Source of the DNA: Doryteuthis pealeii
Lineage: Eukaryota > Mollusca > Cephalopoda > Myopsida > Loliginidae
Reading direction: 5' to 3'
Assembly: GCA_023376005.1 (NCBI GenBank)
Contig: CM042141.1
Coordinates: forward strand, 94,222,145-94,286,144
Length of the DNA: 64,000 bases
The position numbers were made by a program, and so were the translations under genes. Within the stretch, counting starts at the first letter, position 1; every line of letters begins with the position of its first letter. A model generated the notes under the pieces. That model searched no databases and was not told the DNA's origin. It worked only from the letters and a program-made list of their open reading frames with translations. Shown piece by piece: positions 32,199 to 42,858 of this stretch.

Positions 32199-33662
32199 TA
32201 CCCCTCTGTACACACATATGCATACACGCGCACACATACATGTATATTATTACTGTATGCTATTCATGTTCCTGACACTAATACATTATTCTGTGTACTA
32301 GACATGAGACTAATAGTACCAGGTATTTGTTTGGTAACCTTATTTTAGGAATGTCCTCCACTCCCCTTAGAGGTACAAGGTACTTTTATAATATCAAATT
32401 TTTTTCTTTCTTTTTGGCATATATGTCCGGTACTTAAATATTGACCTACAAACACACTGAACTATGCAGATATTTTTCTCAAAACAAATTTTGAATTGTT
32501 TTTAAATTAAAAGGAAAGAGGTAGATAGCTGATTTTTCAAAATTATAACACGGTCAGTATTATAAGTTGACTTTAGAATCATTGTTAATTAAAATTTATG
32601 AGTTTATTTCTGATGTTGACTGTGGAAAACTGAAAATAACAAGAGAAAACACTGTATTATTTGCTTAATTCAGATGTGGCACAAGGTTAGAAGTATGGGG
32701 CACCCAGTAAGAATCTAATTCACTAACAATCTAGCATACCATCCTATTGAAGTCAGTTAGTCTACTGTTGGTTTGAATAACAGCAGCTAGCTAAGCACAA
32801 CTGAAGCAGTGTCCAAGACAGTTGGTATATATAGAAATCAAGAATGATCCATTCATGAATTTGGGTGATTCCATTCCCTGAGTTCTGATTGGCTGCTTGG
32901 TTTCAATGATATTGTGGAGTTTTATAAAATACCCTGTCATTCTGCAGTAGACTTTGCAACTATTCGGGTTGTATTGGGTTACAACCGTTTGTTGCCGTGT
33001 GTTCCCAATTCGACGGTAATTGGAACTTTGATTATTCTTTGCACGCCAAGTACCTAACAAGTGAAGGCACTGTTGGCACTTTCAGAATTCTTACAAAGCT
33101 ATAAAACTGATAAAAGCATTAAAAACAAATTTAAAAAACTTTTTCCATAATTTTGACTAGATACTTCAATATATCAACAATTATAGAGTATAATAACCAG
33201 TGAGGTATTTTGCATCAACCACTCTACCTTGTAGATCTTTTAAAACTGTTTTCAGGTTTTATTTTAATGTTGCATAGCCAAATTATTTATTCTATTCTAT
33301 TTAAATAAATATTTGAATAGAAACAGAATAATTTTGTTGAAACTGGGTACATTTTAATGTAAATGTTGTGCCTTAAAAACAGCAAATAAACCGATTTTAG
33401 AAAATTCTTTATAATGCCAGCCAATTTTGGGAGTGAAGGGGGGGAGGTATATTTAATTAATTGTGGATTGAACTAAATAACCAACTAACCAAATGAATAC
33501 AAATTCATTTTGTTGGTTGATTATTTAATTTAATGGCTTATCAACCCTTGTGGGCTATTTAATGCCGAATCTTTTTTCTTTCTTTTTTTTTCTTTGTATA
33601 TATGATTTATAAGTTAATAGTTTTGTGTGGTAAATATTTTGGTTTAGTTTGGTTTTATAAGC
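32199..33662. other. DNAJC3 intron, AT-rich
   Basis: CA-rich words after 32205 and a reverse-oriented SINE-like tail (gttgattatttaatttaatggcttatcaacccttgtgggctatttaatgcc) at 33513-33570. No gene recognised. Confidence 0.5.
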
Positions 33663-33786
33663 AGGTAGAAATAATTTTCATTTACTTCATGTGCATTAAT
33701 AAACTGGTAGAAATAATTTTCATTTACTTCATGTGTATTAATAAACTGGTAGAAATAATTTTCATTTACTTCATGTGTATTAATAT
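33663..33786. repeat. 42 bp tandem repeat, three units
   Basis: Unit gtagaaataattttcatttacttcatgtgtattaataaactg repeated three times with one C/T difference. It accounts for the repetitive open frame there. Same array at about 60605-60726. Confidence 0.9.
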
Positions 33787-34431
33787 GCATTTCTAATATA
33801 TTCATTTTGCAGTATAAATTCTTTTGTTGTGAAGCTGAAGAATTTCTGTAGATTTACAAAAGAAAATCCAGTGCAATTCATTAGATTAAAAATCAATAGA
33901 GTAATTAACTCAACTCGTGCAAATTACAATTTTGATCCATTTCTACTCTAATAAGAGAAAACAATGTTGGCACTTACACAATTCTCACAAAGTTATAAAA
34001 CTGATAAATTTTAGCAAACATTAAAAATCAATTTTTTAATTTTATTTTCATAATTTTGACGAAATGCATCAATATCTCAACAGTTATAGTTATATTTTCT
34101 TTTTTCCTTTACTTTTATATTTGTAGATAGAAATTAGAAAAACAAAATGTTCCAAAAAAGATGAATTTATTTTGATGTTGATGTCGATACTTAAACATTT
34201 CAGTTTATGTTAAACCTTCTTCAGGACAATATGATTGAAAAAAAAAAGAAATTTTATATCTGTATAATAATAGATAATAATTGCAGCTGCTAATCAAGTC
34301 TTTCATTAATTGATGTATCAGCTTTTTCTATACTTAAAACTGTCAGTAAAATAAAATTAAAAAAAAACAAAAAAAAAAAACTTATTTTATGAGCAATTGT
34401 TAATTGTGTCTTTTTTCTACTGTATTTTCAG
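33787..34431. other. DNAJC3 intron, AT-rich
   Basis: No gene or repeat end recognised; poly-A tract at 34361-34380 just before the acceptor. Confidence 0.6.
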
Positions 34432-34613
34432 TCTTGCCCATGGAGTCCTGAGCTAAAAGAGATGCGCGCCGAGTGCTACATTGCCCAAGGAGATCTCTTT
34501 AAAGCAGTTCTTGATATCCGTCCCACTACAAAGTTACGAAATGATAACACAGCTGCTTATTTAAAGCTGAGTTTACTCTATTATAAAATGGGTGAAGCAG
34601 ATGAATCGCTAAA
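34432..34613 (+). CDS. DNAJC3: DNAJC3 coding exon E, TPR5/TPR6
   Basis: Acceptor tgtattttcag before 34432, donor gtaagt from 34614. Enters in phase 0, 60 codons plus two bases: SCPWSPELKEMRAECYIAQG, DLFKAVLDIRPTTKLRNDNT, AAYLKLSLLYYKMGEADESL. The C-x-W-x-x-E-L-x-E-x-R-A-E-C-x-I stretch and K-L-x-N-D-N-T are highly typical of DNAJC3. The two trailing bases AA join the T of exon F to make AAT (N). Base-identical duplicate at 61372-61553. Confidence 0.95.
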
Positions 34614-34717
34614 GTAAGTCAATTTTTCTTTCTTTTTTTATCCTTTTTAAAAAAATATTTATCAGTATGAATGTGGTTTTATGACATAAAATGAAGCAAA
34701 TATTAACTGCATGTGCA

Positions 34718-35019
34718 TAGTTTCCTAGGGCTGCATGGATTACATATGTATGTCATGAGGGTCGCACATGACAACTAAGTCTTTAAACCCTTCTACATTA
34801 ACAGAATAAAGGGATGATTGCTATCATTAATTTCTTTATTATCAACTAAAATACTATAAACCAAGCATGTTAAAATGAGTAATTCCCTAGGCCTGCATGG
34901 GTTACATGTGTCTGTCATGAGGGGCCACACATAACAACTAAGTCTTTAAATCCTTCTTGTACATTAACAGAACAAAGTGATGATTGCTATTATTAATTTC
35001 TTTATTATCAACTAAAAGC
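34718..35019. repeat. ~150 bp direct repeat pair
   Basis: 34718-34862 and 34880-35019 share cctagg-ctgcatgg-ttacat, gtcatgaggg, caactaagtctttaaa-ccttct, acattaacagaa and gattgctat-attaatttctttattatcaactaaaa, with about 15% differences. The second repeat runs up to the solo-LTR-like segment. Duplicated at about 61655-61960. Confidence 0.8.
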
Positions 35020-35023
35020 CATT

Positions 35024-35640
35024 TGTAACACCACGGGGCGGGCTGCAAGGCCTCTTTGCACATTTCTCTGCATCTTTGCTGCACTGTTTCTCTCTGGCCG
35101 TTCATCTCGTATCGTCTAGCAATTTCCCTGGATCACCACATTGGACATATATGCTCAAAACATCTCGCAGGGACCCCCCCCGAGGGGTGCACAATAAACA
35201 AGTGTTACAAAGGAGAAAGAGAGAATAAACAACAAAGACAAAATCAGTCGGGTGAACATTAAACAAATGGCAGAGAGACATACAACTTGCATTGCTTCTA
35301 ATTCATCTCCTCTGTCTGTCGAGATGAGAGGGGCACAAGCCCCCCCCTCTTGCTCCCTTAAGGACTTCTTCTAAAGTTGACTTCTATGCTACAAGGCTTT
35401 AAGGGAGATGTTGCTTCTTTGCTCCCCAAGATCTAACTGTTCACTTTTTAAAATTTCCCAGAATCCCCAAATCTCCTATCAATTCTCGTACAAAATCTCA
35501 TCCTCCGAGATTTTATCAACCCCGCGTGATTTGAAAGTCTTTTGTTTAAAAGACCACCCTCATGGTGTGTTTTATTACCCTTCTGACCGTGGTCAACTAT
35601 TATTTGCACAAAGGACCAGACATGTTGTCTGCTTCTAACA
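35024..35640 (-). mobile_element. Solo-LTR-like segment
   Basis: 617 bp, noticeably less AT-rich than its surroundings. Read on the minus strand it begins TGTTAGAAGCAGAC and ends GGTGTTACA, i.e. TG...CA with inverted TGTTA/TAACA ends as in LTRs. No partner LTR or internal domain is nearby, and I could not identify a clean target duplication (ccatt left, ttaat right), so this is a tentative call. Duplicate at 61965-62586. Confidence 0.5.
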
Positions 35641-35804
35641 TTAATTGTTCACTATCACTCCTTTTTATCTAGCCTGAATTCTTTTTCTTATTTTTAAGAT
35701 TTACTTAACTTAGCCGTGACCCTACCTACACATACAGTATATGTATACCCACATACACATCTATATCTATATACACACACACATGATCTACTTGAACACA
35801 CACA

Positions 35805-37043
35805 TAGGCTACAGTCCCAGGTGTCAAAAAGGGCTTAGTTTTCGAGTTACGATGCTCTACAATTAGCGGTAATAATTTTAGCGTAATTATTAATTAAAAA
35901 TCAAAAAAGGCTAATAAAAAGTTTTCGCAATCGGTGGCATATCTTGATATTATGCGAAAAGTAAAATTTAAACGGACTACTTTGTAAAAAATACGAATGA
36001 AAATGGAGTAGCTCCGAAAACGGAATAAGCGAATGAGAATCGTGTGTTCGGAATACGAATAAGTAAAAAATGGCCACCTCCAGCGAAGAAGAAGCAACAG
36101 TTGTTAGCGACAAAAAATGTTTTATGTGCATTTTACCTTCCAAAAAGCATAAAATTTTCTAAGAAAACGTGGACTCATCATGTGACAACAAATCACGTAA
36201 ATAAAATGAGTAATAAGCGAATTTGCTTTTTAGAAAAATAATAGTATTTCGCATCATGTGACAACAAGTCACGTAAATAAAATGAGTAATAAGCGAATTT
36301 GCTTTTTAGAAAAAATAAAAAATAATATTTCGCATATCGCGTAAATTTTTGTTGTTTCTATTCATAAGTTCGGTCTTTTATCTCTTTATTTATACTGTAA
36401 TTAGTATCGAAATGCCCCCAACATAAGGTGGGGTCAAAATTAAGTGACCTGAAAAATGAGAAAGTTTTGAAATAAAATAAATAATGCATTATAAAGATCG
36501 TTCATTGATAAATAAACACTGAGAGTTTCATTAAAATCCGATAATTCCCTGATTTTTGGTAAATTATATTCTGTAGGGGGGCTAAAGTCTTACGCTTTTT
36601 AGGTTCATTAAAAAATTTTTCTAAAAAGCCAGTTCTTTAATTGAAAATTATATTTGAAATTTTTCCTGAAGAAAAAAAATTGTTTACTTTAGTTACTAAA
36701 GCATTATTATTGTTTGCTTGAGTTACTAAAGCATATTATTAGGAATTTTTTGGGGGGTGTTTTGAGGGTCATTTTTTTATTTCATAAACACAGAACACCA
36801 GCTGATGTTTACATTCCAGATAAAATCTGTAATCTCATTGGCTAATTGAATTCGGAGCTATTTTCGTTCTATACGTATTTTAATCACTTAAAACTTATTT
36901 TATTAATTCTTGCGACAATAAACATGCGCGAAAAAAAAATTGGAATTTTGGGGTGATATCATTTTAATAATAAAGGACAATTTATTCGGCCACTTTTTAC
37001 ATCCGACACAATTGAACGATAATCGGCTTGGGACTGTAGCCTA
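35805..37043. mobile_element. TIR DNA transposon, TIR TAGGCTACAGTCCCA (family M6)
   Basis: Left end taggctacagtcccaggtg. Right end gcttgggactgtagccta, inverted. 1239 bp. At 36070 an ATG opens a short frame MATSSEEEATVVSDKKCFMC followed by a stop soon after, possibly the relic N terminus of a transposase with a Cys-x2-Cys start. A 79 bp tandem duplication (gacaacaartcacgtaaataaaatgagtaa...) lies at about 36176-36330. The core 36380-36560 is shared with the M4 element at 23824-25190. The duplicate begins at 62751 and is cut by the window end inside its right TIR. Confidence 0.7.
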
Positions 37044-37075
37044 ACACCCATCTGTGGGTGATCCTAATCCATTCC

Positions 37076-37082
<7 letters not shown>

Positions 37083-37120
<38 letters not shown>
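37083..37120. repeat. (CA)n microsatellite
   Basis: About 19 CA units. Confidence 0.95.
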
Positions 37121-37123
<3 letters not shown>

Positions 37124-37679
37124 ATCTTATATGTGGGTTTTCTTACTACCTATTTCAGTTATCTACCTAGAATTATATATACACACCTACACCCGCATGC
37201 ACAGATGCATTGTGCTATACATTGAATGCATATTTTTAAAAAACCATTTTTGTTAAAAAGAAAGGAAAAAAGACTATTACTGACAAGAAAAGACAAGAGA
37301 CTCTCTCCTTTCATTGACTGGGTTAGCCTCCTTCCGCAATTTAAAGGAACGGGTGAGAGACCATGTGTTGATAACAGACTTTGTTTCTTAACAACAAATT
37401 GCCCTTATGATAATAAATGACTGTTTTTGCCCAGGAATTTTTTTGAAAAAGCTTCTTTTTTTTTTTTTAAACTGGGATACTGTAAAACGCGGTGTGAGAG
37501 TGCAGACTGCATAGAGGCATTACCCGTGCTTGCTGAGGGCCACGTGTTTGACATGCCTGGAGTTGTTATCCATAGAGTGGGACATGTCATCAAAATGAGA
37601 TATGAAAATTCTTTCAAAGATTTGCTCCGGTATCTGTGGTCATTAAGGTTGCCTAGCAATATCACATGATCAAGCTTAC

Positions 37680-38092
37680 AGTCATACGAGCGGTCGGAGA
37701 GGCCCCCTCCGATCAATTGGCTGGTCACATCAAGCCCTAGCACCTATATGATTGTCCCAATCCTATTGCCCTTATGGCAAGCCCCAACTTTTTTATCATA
37801 TATGTGCTAGAAGGCGTTGGCTGAGGGTCTTCATGTCCTGGTATGATGTTAAACTCTATCTGATGGTGAGGTTCCAGTTTTGGAGAATGTGGAGCACCCC
37901 TTCATCACCATTGCTCCAAGGTCTACTCTGACCCAGAATAGTAGTACCTGTTAGGGTCCCATCTCTGGGTTAAATAGAAAAAAATGTGTTTAAAATAAAT
38001 TGAGTACCCATCAAGAATGAATAAAACAAAACCGTCTTCAGCATAAAATGACCCAATGGATTGACATGCTGTAAAACCCAACCAACCAACAT
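37680..38092 (+). repeat. Family T repeat with ancestral minisatellite unit
   Basis: 37690-37735 (cggtcggagaggccccctccgatcaattggctggtcac) is a single-copy relative of the 42/57 bp minisatellite at 17667. It is followed by agccctagcacctatatgattgtcc, tgctagaaggcgttggctgagggtc, ggtgaggttccag, gttagggtcccatctctgggttaaatag, gaatgaataaaac, and the tail gcataaaatgacccaatggattgacatgctgtaaaacccaacc. Confidence 0.75.
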
Positions 38093-39123
38093 ACAAGCAG
38101 TCACCTCCACATTATAACTGAGCTACCACCAACTGAAACTTTCTTATTTTGCAAATTGTACTTTTTTTTTTTTTTTTTTTTTCTTTCTGTTTTTTCACCG
38201 TTTGTCATAAATAAAATATACATATATATATTCTGTATGTCTGTTTGTACGACAACTTAGCCAACATCCTTTATAAAGGAAAATTGGTGAAGACCAGCAA
38301 ATTTTTCAATAAAATCCACACCTTATTTTTGTCCAAGAGGCAGTTTAAAAAAAACAAAAACTTTTTATCCCTCCCTCATTTTTCATAAGGAAAATTAAAA
38401 AAAATAGAATGGTATAAATCACTGATGAATTACAAAAATTAATTTTTTTTTTTAATTATTAAAAAATAAACAAATTAATGAAGGATAAAACATAATTGTT
38501 AGGGAGAGTTATCTCTCCTAACGATTCTACACGGATATATTCACTGACAAACAGTGAGACACAGAACACAAGGACGTGTCTGCATGTGATGAACACACAC
38601 ACGATACATAGTTGAATTCTATTCAAACTCATTCTACTGTAATTCCTGGTCGGTGAGATGAAAAAAAAAAAAAACATTGTTATAAGTTAAATATATTTCA
38701 CTTTTTTTGTTATCTTTTGTTATTCCTACATCTTGGGATATAACTATAGTAAAAAGAAAATAAAAGAAAAAGAAAATAATATAAACTAGAATAATAAAAA
38801 AAGAATGTATAAGAGAATAAAAGGTGATAAAACAATATATAGAAAAATAATTTTTATCAATCTATATATAAATATAAATAAGAGATTTATTTTTAACTTT
38901 TTAAAATCCGGCAACGCCAAGTAGCTCTGCTAGTTTAAATATGTCAGTCAGTTGGTAGATTAGATATTGGAAAATACAATAGAAGTGTAAACCAACTACA
39001 GAACTAACAAACGAAAAAATATTGATGCATAATGGGGTGTTTGTGATATTTTTTTTTTCTCCAATTGGACATTTTAACAATTCTATGAATTTTGTGTATA
39101 TTTTAAATTTTTCCTTGTTTCAG
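38093..39123. other. DNAJC3 intron, AT-rich
   Basis: Poly-T at 38162-38182 and A-rich low complexity at 38750-38880. No gene recognised. Confidence 0.6.
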
Positions 39124-39349
39124 TCAAATCCGAGAATGCTTAAAACTTGATCCAGACCACAAAGATTGCTTCACACACTATAAGATAGTAAAGAAGTTGG
39201 TCAAATTATTGAATTCTGTTCAAGAAAACCTCAACAAAAATGCATATGAGGAATGCATCAATAAAGCGAACCAAATTCTAAAAAATGAACCAACAGCCCA
39301 GGTTTTTGTTTCTAAAGGCCAAATCCCATCTATGTCACTGTATTCCAAA
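39124..39349 (+). CDS. DNAJC3: DNAJC3 coding exon F, TPR6-TPR8, with compensating frameshifts
   Basis: Acceptor ccttgtttcag before 39124, donor gtaagt from 39350. One base completes AAT, then 75 codons: QIRECLKLDPDHKDCFTHYK, IVKKLVKLLNSVQENLNKNA, YEECINKANQILKNEPTAQV, FVSKGQIPSMSLYSK. R-E-C-L-K-L-D-x-D-H-K-x-C-F-x-H-Y-K-x-V-K-K-L is diagnostic. The last block is wrong for the family between SK and YSK. Reading one frame over there gives AKSHLCHC, which matches the expected S-K-x-x-x-x-C-H-C-x-S-K. This implies one extra base near 39314-39316 (tctaaagg) and one missing base near 39339-39342 (cactgtattcc). The exon is therefore net in frame with an 8-10 residue scrambled patch. Either consensus errors or two real compensating indels explain it. 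Confidence 0.9.
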
Positions 39350-39597
39350 GTAAGTATCGGTTTTTCTTTGGCTGAATTTTTTAGACAAGGCTTGATAATC
39401 TGTATTTAGATTTTTCAGGCTGTTGTCCTCATCTTTATTGTTATATACACAATGTTTTGGCCAATGTGCCCTCCAGCTTTCTTCAGGTGTTTCTTGTTGT
39501 TTCAATAGGGAGTCTTCACAGAACTTTGAAGTGAACACTTTATTCATCCATTGTTAGACAAAAAGTTTTCAGAGTTCAAAAAAGAAAAAAAGAGGTT

Positions 39598-39886
39598 TCT
39601 TGGGTATGACACTAAACTGCTGGAAATCTGATGGAGAGTGGGAGTACCTCTTCATTGGCATTACTCCCAGGTCCACTCTGCTCTGGAGTGGTAGTCCCTG
39701 TTAGGGTTCCATCTAGGGGCTAAATAGATCTGTTTAACATTATTTGTATTAGATAGGACCATGTGCAAAAAAAAAAAACTCTTAAACAACACACACAAAA
39801 AATGTAATGGGAATATACAATTAACACAATTCCTGACATCTAGGCATAAAATAACCCTACATGGGTTGACATACCAAAAAAAATCA
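39598..39886 (+). repeat. Family T repeat
   Basis: Landmarks: ttcttgggtatgacactaaactgc, cattactcccaggtccactctg, gttagggttccatct, ctaaatagatctg, and the tail gcataaaataaccctacatgggttgacata. Closest in layout to the copy at 1585-1912. Confidence 0.75.
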
Positions 39887-39984
39887 GTCATTGAAATTTT
39901 GTGAAACTCCTCAATTAATCACTAAAGAATGGAAACTTCTTTTTTCCCTTGATTTTTTCAATTCATTTTTTTGTTTTAAGAATT

Positions 39985-40360
39985 ATCTTTAATAATATAA
40001 TAATAATAATAATGCCAATGTCAGTGTGTCACTTTTTTTTCCAACTTTACACGTAGAGGCACTATCTCAGCATATCATGTAATTTTGGAATCTGGCAATT
40101 CTGTGAGCAAATTAAAAACATTCCAGGTTGCTGCAATCTTAACATTTTCTATGCCCAAGTCTTAATTACTGCAATTGTGTTTAGCAATTGTTTTCTTCTA
40201 TCTCCTTCTTACATGATTTTTTGCAACAAATTTTTTATGTACAATAAAAAATTTTATGACTTGGATATAAAATTGGGAATAATTGAAATTAATTGCAAAA
40301 GACATCCATGAAATAGAAATAATTGTATGTACTGAAAGTATGGACTATGTATATCAAATA
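39985..40360 (+). repeat. Interspersed repeat family R, first half of copy upstream of exon G
   Basis: Matches 19546-19850: aatgtcagtgtgtcac, ggcaattctgtgagcaaat, taattactgcaa, ggaataattgaaattaatt, ccatgaaatagaaataattg. The second half resumes after the TIR element, at 41400-41540 (gttcaagtctaataaaatttaatatgtactcaatgcatgaa ... aaggagctagctt). So the element 40369-41367 interrupts the repeat. Confidence 0.6.
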
Positions 40361-40368
40361 TATATATA

Positions 40369-41367
40369 CAGGGTGGTGCAAAAGTAGTTATACAGTAGTT
40401 GTTGCATAGCCCTTTTTTGTTCGGCACTAAATCGCATATGTTATATACTGGCATCTTCAAACTCACGCTGAATCGTATACGTTGCTGGTATGTTGCGGGT
40501 TTTCACTGTACCCCAAAGCGATGTATGTTAGTAGATGCTTAATAAGATCACAACACATGCGTATAGTAGTAGTTTTTACTTTATTTCTTCTTCTCGGCTG
40601 TACGTGGTGGTGGCGAGCGTTGACAATGGGAACTGCCCAAGGGTTGACAATGACTACTCCTACTGCTGCTGGGATGAATAGCGTTGGGGAGGCGGGAGGT
40701 AGCTACGTGACTGTTCACAGCCCATCGGCTGTGACCGTGAGTCGGTCACTGCGTTCGCCGTCTCTTCCTGACTCTGGTCTCTCTGCTCGCTGCTGACTGT
40801 TTAGCCCTCTCGCTTTTGTATTGACGACACGCCTACGCATTTTTATCTTTCTCTTTGTCCCTCAGCTGGAAGTTCCATCTCCGGGTGAGGACAATACAAC
40901 AAGTAGTGTCATATCAGTGAAATTAGTCTTATTATACTGAAAGTGAAAGTGGCATATCTTAAGTAATAAAAATGCATGTACATTTACTCATTTCCTTTTA
41001 TTCACTTCAGGTAAATTGGCAATATTTTTGGGTGGGTGGGGGGTTTGGCACTGTAAAGGATAAGGTTTTCTAACGCAAGCCCTGCACAATGAAGACATGA
41101 TTCAGTTCATTTTGGAGGCTTGTCAGGAAATTGATGCTGATAAAGACCTTTGTTCCATTGTGTGCATGATTGTTTGTTCTCGGTTAGAGGAGTGTGTGAA
41201 CTCTGAAGGCAATTTGAGTAGCCGAGGGATTAGAGCTTCTTACTACATGTGCTTCTTATTACATGTATATGTAACATTTGTTTGTTTGTATAATAAATAC
41301 AATACGTAATGTATGTGTTTTCCCTTTTTTATAACTGTATACCTACTTTTGCACACACCCCACTCTG
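40369..41367 (+). mobile_element. Tc1/mariner-type TIR element (family M2)
   Basis: Left TA + cagggtggtgcaaaagtag + ttatacagt. Right gtatacctacttttgcac...ccactctg + TA. 999 bp. The same TIR bounds 9513-10656. Near the right end an open frame at 41097-41309 reads IQFILEACQEIDADKDLC and MIVCSRLEECVNSEGNL. The R-L-x-x-C-V-x-x-x-G pattern next to the TIR weakly resembles a transposase C terminus. A GC-rich segment (40526-40901) sits in the middle and looks like a separate insertion. The catalytic part of a transposase is absent. Confidence 0.65.
40526..40901 (-). mobile_element. GC-rich, solo-LTR-like segment inside the TIR element
   Basis: The segment begins TGTTAGTAGATG and ends CAATACAACA on the plus strand (TG...CA, inverted TGTT/AACA). 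It has clearly higher G+C than its surroundings, and its minus strand carries an AATAAA near 40580. It has tandem words around gttgacaatg. No clear target duplication was found, so the LTR reading is tentative. The open frame 40482-40796 crosses its left edge and is not a convincing gene. Confidence 0.4.
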
Positions 41368-41636
41368 TATGTGTGTGTGTATATATATATATGCATATGC
41401 ATGATATGCATATATATTGTTCAAGTCTAATAAAATTTAATATGTACTCAATGCATGAAATGTTATTGTTTGACTGAAAGGCCCAAATCAAGAACCCTCT
41501 CAAGGAGCTAGCTTAACTGTCGCCCAATAGGTCATCTTTTAAGCTAGTTTTGAATAAGTTTGTTGTATATATTTTCATTTAAAAAATGTTAATTTCTATT
41601 AATAATTTCTGGTTCTTTTTTTTTTCTCTCCATCAG

Positions 41637-41759
41637 GCTGGTTTTCAAGAAAGACGCAGTCAAAAAATGCAGTGAAGTGTTTAAAGATGGATCCCAACAA
41701 TGTTGATGCTCTCTGCGACCGAGCTGAAGCTTACATTAGTGATTCTCAATATGAAGATG
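41637..41759 (+). CDS. DNAJC3: DNAJC3 coding exon G, TPR8/TPR9, frameshifted as assembled
   Basis: Acceptor ctccatcag before 41637 and donor gtaagt from 41760. Phase 0 entry gives AGFQE and then leaves frame. A second frame gives DAVKKCSEV and a third gives KMDPNNVDALCDRAEAYISD, SQYED, the typical TPR9 with V-x-A-L-x-D-R-A-E-A-Y. Restoring homology needs removal of one A near 41648-41653 (caagaaagac) and one T near 41678-41681 (gtgtttaaag). As assembled the exon contains an in-frame TGA. Corrected length would be 121 bp, ending with one base of a split codon as expected for the family. Both lesions are in short homopolymers, favouring sequence error over a pseudogene. No downstream exon with the J domain (HPD motif) was found before the gap. 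Confidence 0.85.
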
Positions 41760-41888
41760 GTAAGTCTTGAAATAAATAGTATGAAATAAATGGGGGGGGG
41801 GGGATTGGCTACTTTCTTTTCAGATAAATAATTGCAATTTAATACTCTCTGGCTTTTGAAAATTACACAATACAACAGTATGTTGAAG

Positions 41889-42198
41889 ATGATTTATTGG
41901 TATTTGAAAAAAATATATATTTATAGACACTTGGTGTTTCAATTGGTGATTTACTGTATTTAAAAATAAATATGTATTGGGTTGATGTCAATTTCTGTTT
42001 AAGGAGTGATATGAGAAGGAAACGTATCACTTGTTGAACAGAAATTCACATCAACAGACAATATTATATTTTAAACTGATGAAGATTAGAAATACATACC
42101 TAATACATAATTATTTTAAATATGTGTTCAATAGTGTAAATCACCAATTGAAACACAAAATGTTGATAAATATATATTTTTCTATATCAATAAATCAT
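41889..42198. mobile_element. Fold-back element with long imperfect inverted repeats
   Basis: The left arm (atgatttattggtatttg ... tttcaattggtgattta ... gttgatgtcaatttctgttt) pairs with the right arm (aacagaaattcacatcaac ... taaatcaccaattgaaac ... atatcaataaatcat) around a small centre tgatatgagaaggaaacgtatca. The right arm has about 70 extra bases between the pairing blocks. No coding capacity. Confidence 0.7.
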
Positions 42199-42286
42199 CC
42201 TCTCTTTCCCTTTTTTCACTCCACTTTTCATTTTCACTCATCATTCTTCGAGTATAATATATATTATATATATATATATATATATT

Positions 42287-42576
42287 CGTAAGACATGTGT
42301 TATTGAATACCACGGAGTATTCTTTTTCATTTTTTGTATGGATATTTTTTCCAGTCTTCTGGCTATCCTTCTTGATCTGGATCGAGTTGATTCATCATAT
42401 TTTTCATACTTATTTTCCCGAGCGCTTTCGACTGTTGCTCCAGTCGTATTCATGGGTTATGTAATTTGGTTTTTAGTTGATTTTAGTTTTGTTATCTATG
42501 CTTTTATCTAATCGAGAGTCTATTATTTTTAAGAGGGGGTTTAGGTGAGTGTTTAGTTATTGAAGATATTTAATAC
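42287..42576 (-). mobile_element. Penelope-like element 5' end, inverted copy
   Basis: The minus strand from an ATG near 42453 reads MNTTGATVESARENKYEKYD, ESTRSRSRRIARRLEKISIQ and KMKKNTPW. Its plus-orientation partner at 43198-43492 continues to NNLLPKYTKFK, a block resembling the start of Penelope ORFs (L-L-P-x-Y-T). The 290 bp arm is a reverse complement of 43198-43492 with a few percent differences. It abuts a (TA)n tract at 42255-42286. Confidence 0.7.
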
Positions 42577-42858
42577 TTCCCTAACAAAACCGTAGATCAA
42601 CAAATAAAACTATACTGCATACCATCCACAAAAAAACAATAACAACCCCAACAATAATAATAACAAAATCAATCTATATTACCGAAATCAAATACACATA
42701 AACTACAAATCTGACGAACATGTAATAACCAACATCATACATAGACACGTCAAACCCGTCGAATCAACAACAGAAAATAAAACTAATTATTTTACTACAC
42801 CAAATTCAAAACCTCAAACCTCCTCATTAAAAATAACACAAACTCTCCTAAAAATCCC
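42577..42858 (+). mobile_element. Penelope-like element, RT-to-endonuclease linker remnant
   Basis: AT/AC-rich sequence with broken plus-strand frames leading into the endonuclease. Pieces such as HVITNIIHRHVKPVES and TTPNSKPQTSSL can be read. No reverse transcriptase palm motif is left, so the copy is 5'-truncated. Confidence 0.5.

Larger units (their letters stand above)
23466..37036 (+). repeat. ~13.6 kb direct duplication, copy 1
   Basis: From about 23466 (atatctatatacacactagaaaaa) this block matches 50341-64000 in order and orientation. It includes four DNAJC3 exons, all MITEs, the LINE with inversion, both SINEs, the solo-LTR-like segment and the TIR element up to cggcttgggactg at 37036. 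After about 26570 the match is near-perfect with mostly one-base homopolymer indels; before that, copy 2 is strongly indel-rich. The right boundary is not reached because copy 2 is cut by the window end. The left boundary coincides with the N gap before copy 2. Confidence 0.9.

Noticed and set aside
33602..33796. Hydrophobic repeat protein VEIIFIYFMCIN
   Set aside because: Translation of a three-unit 42 bp tandem repeat in an intron.
40482..40796. 104-codon open frame as a gene
   Set aside because: It crosses the edge of a GC-rich LTR-like insertion inside a TIR element and has no recognisable domain.
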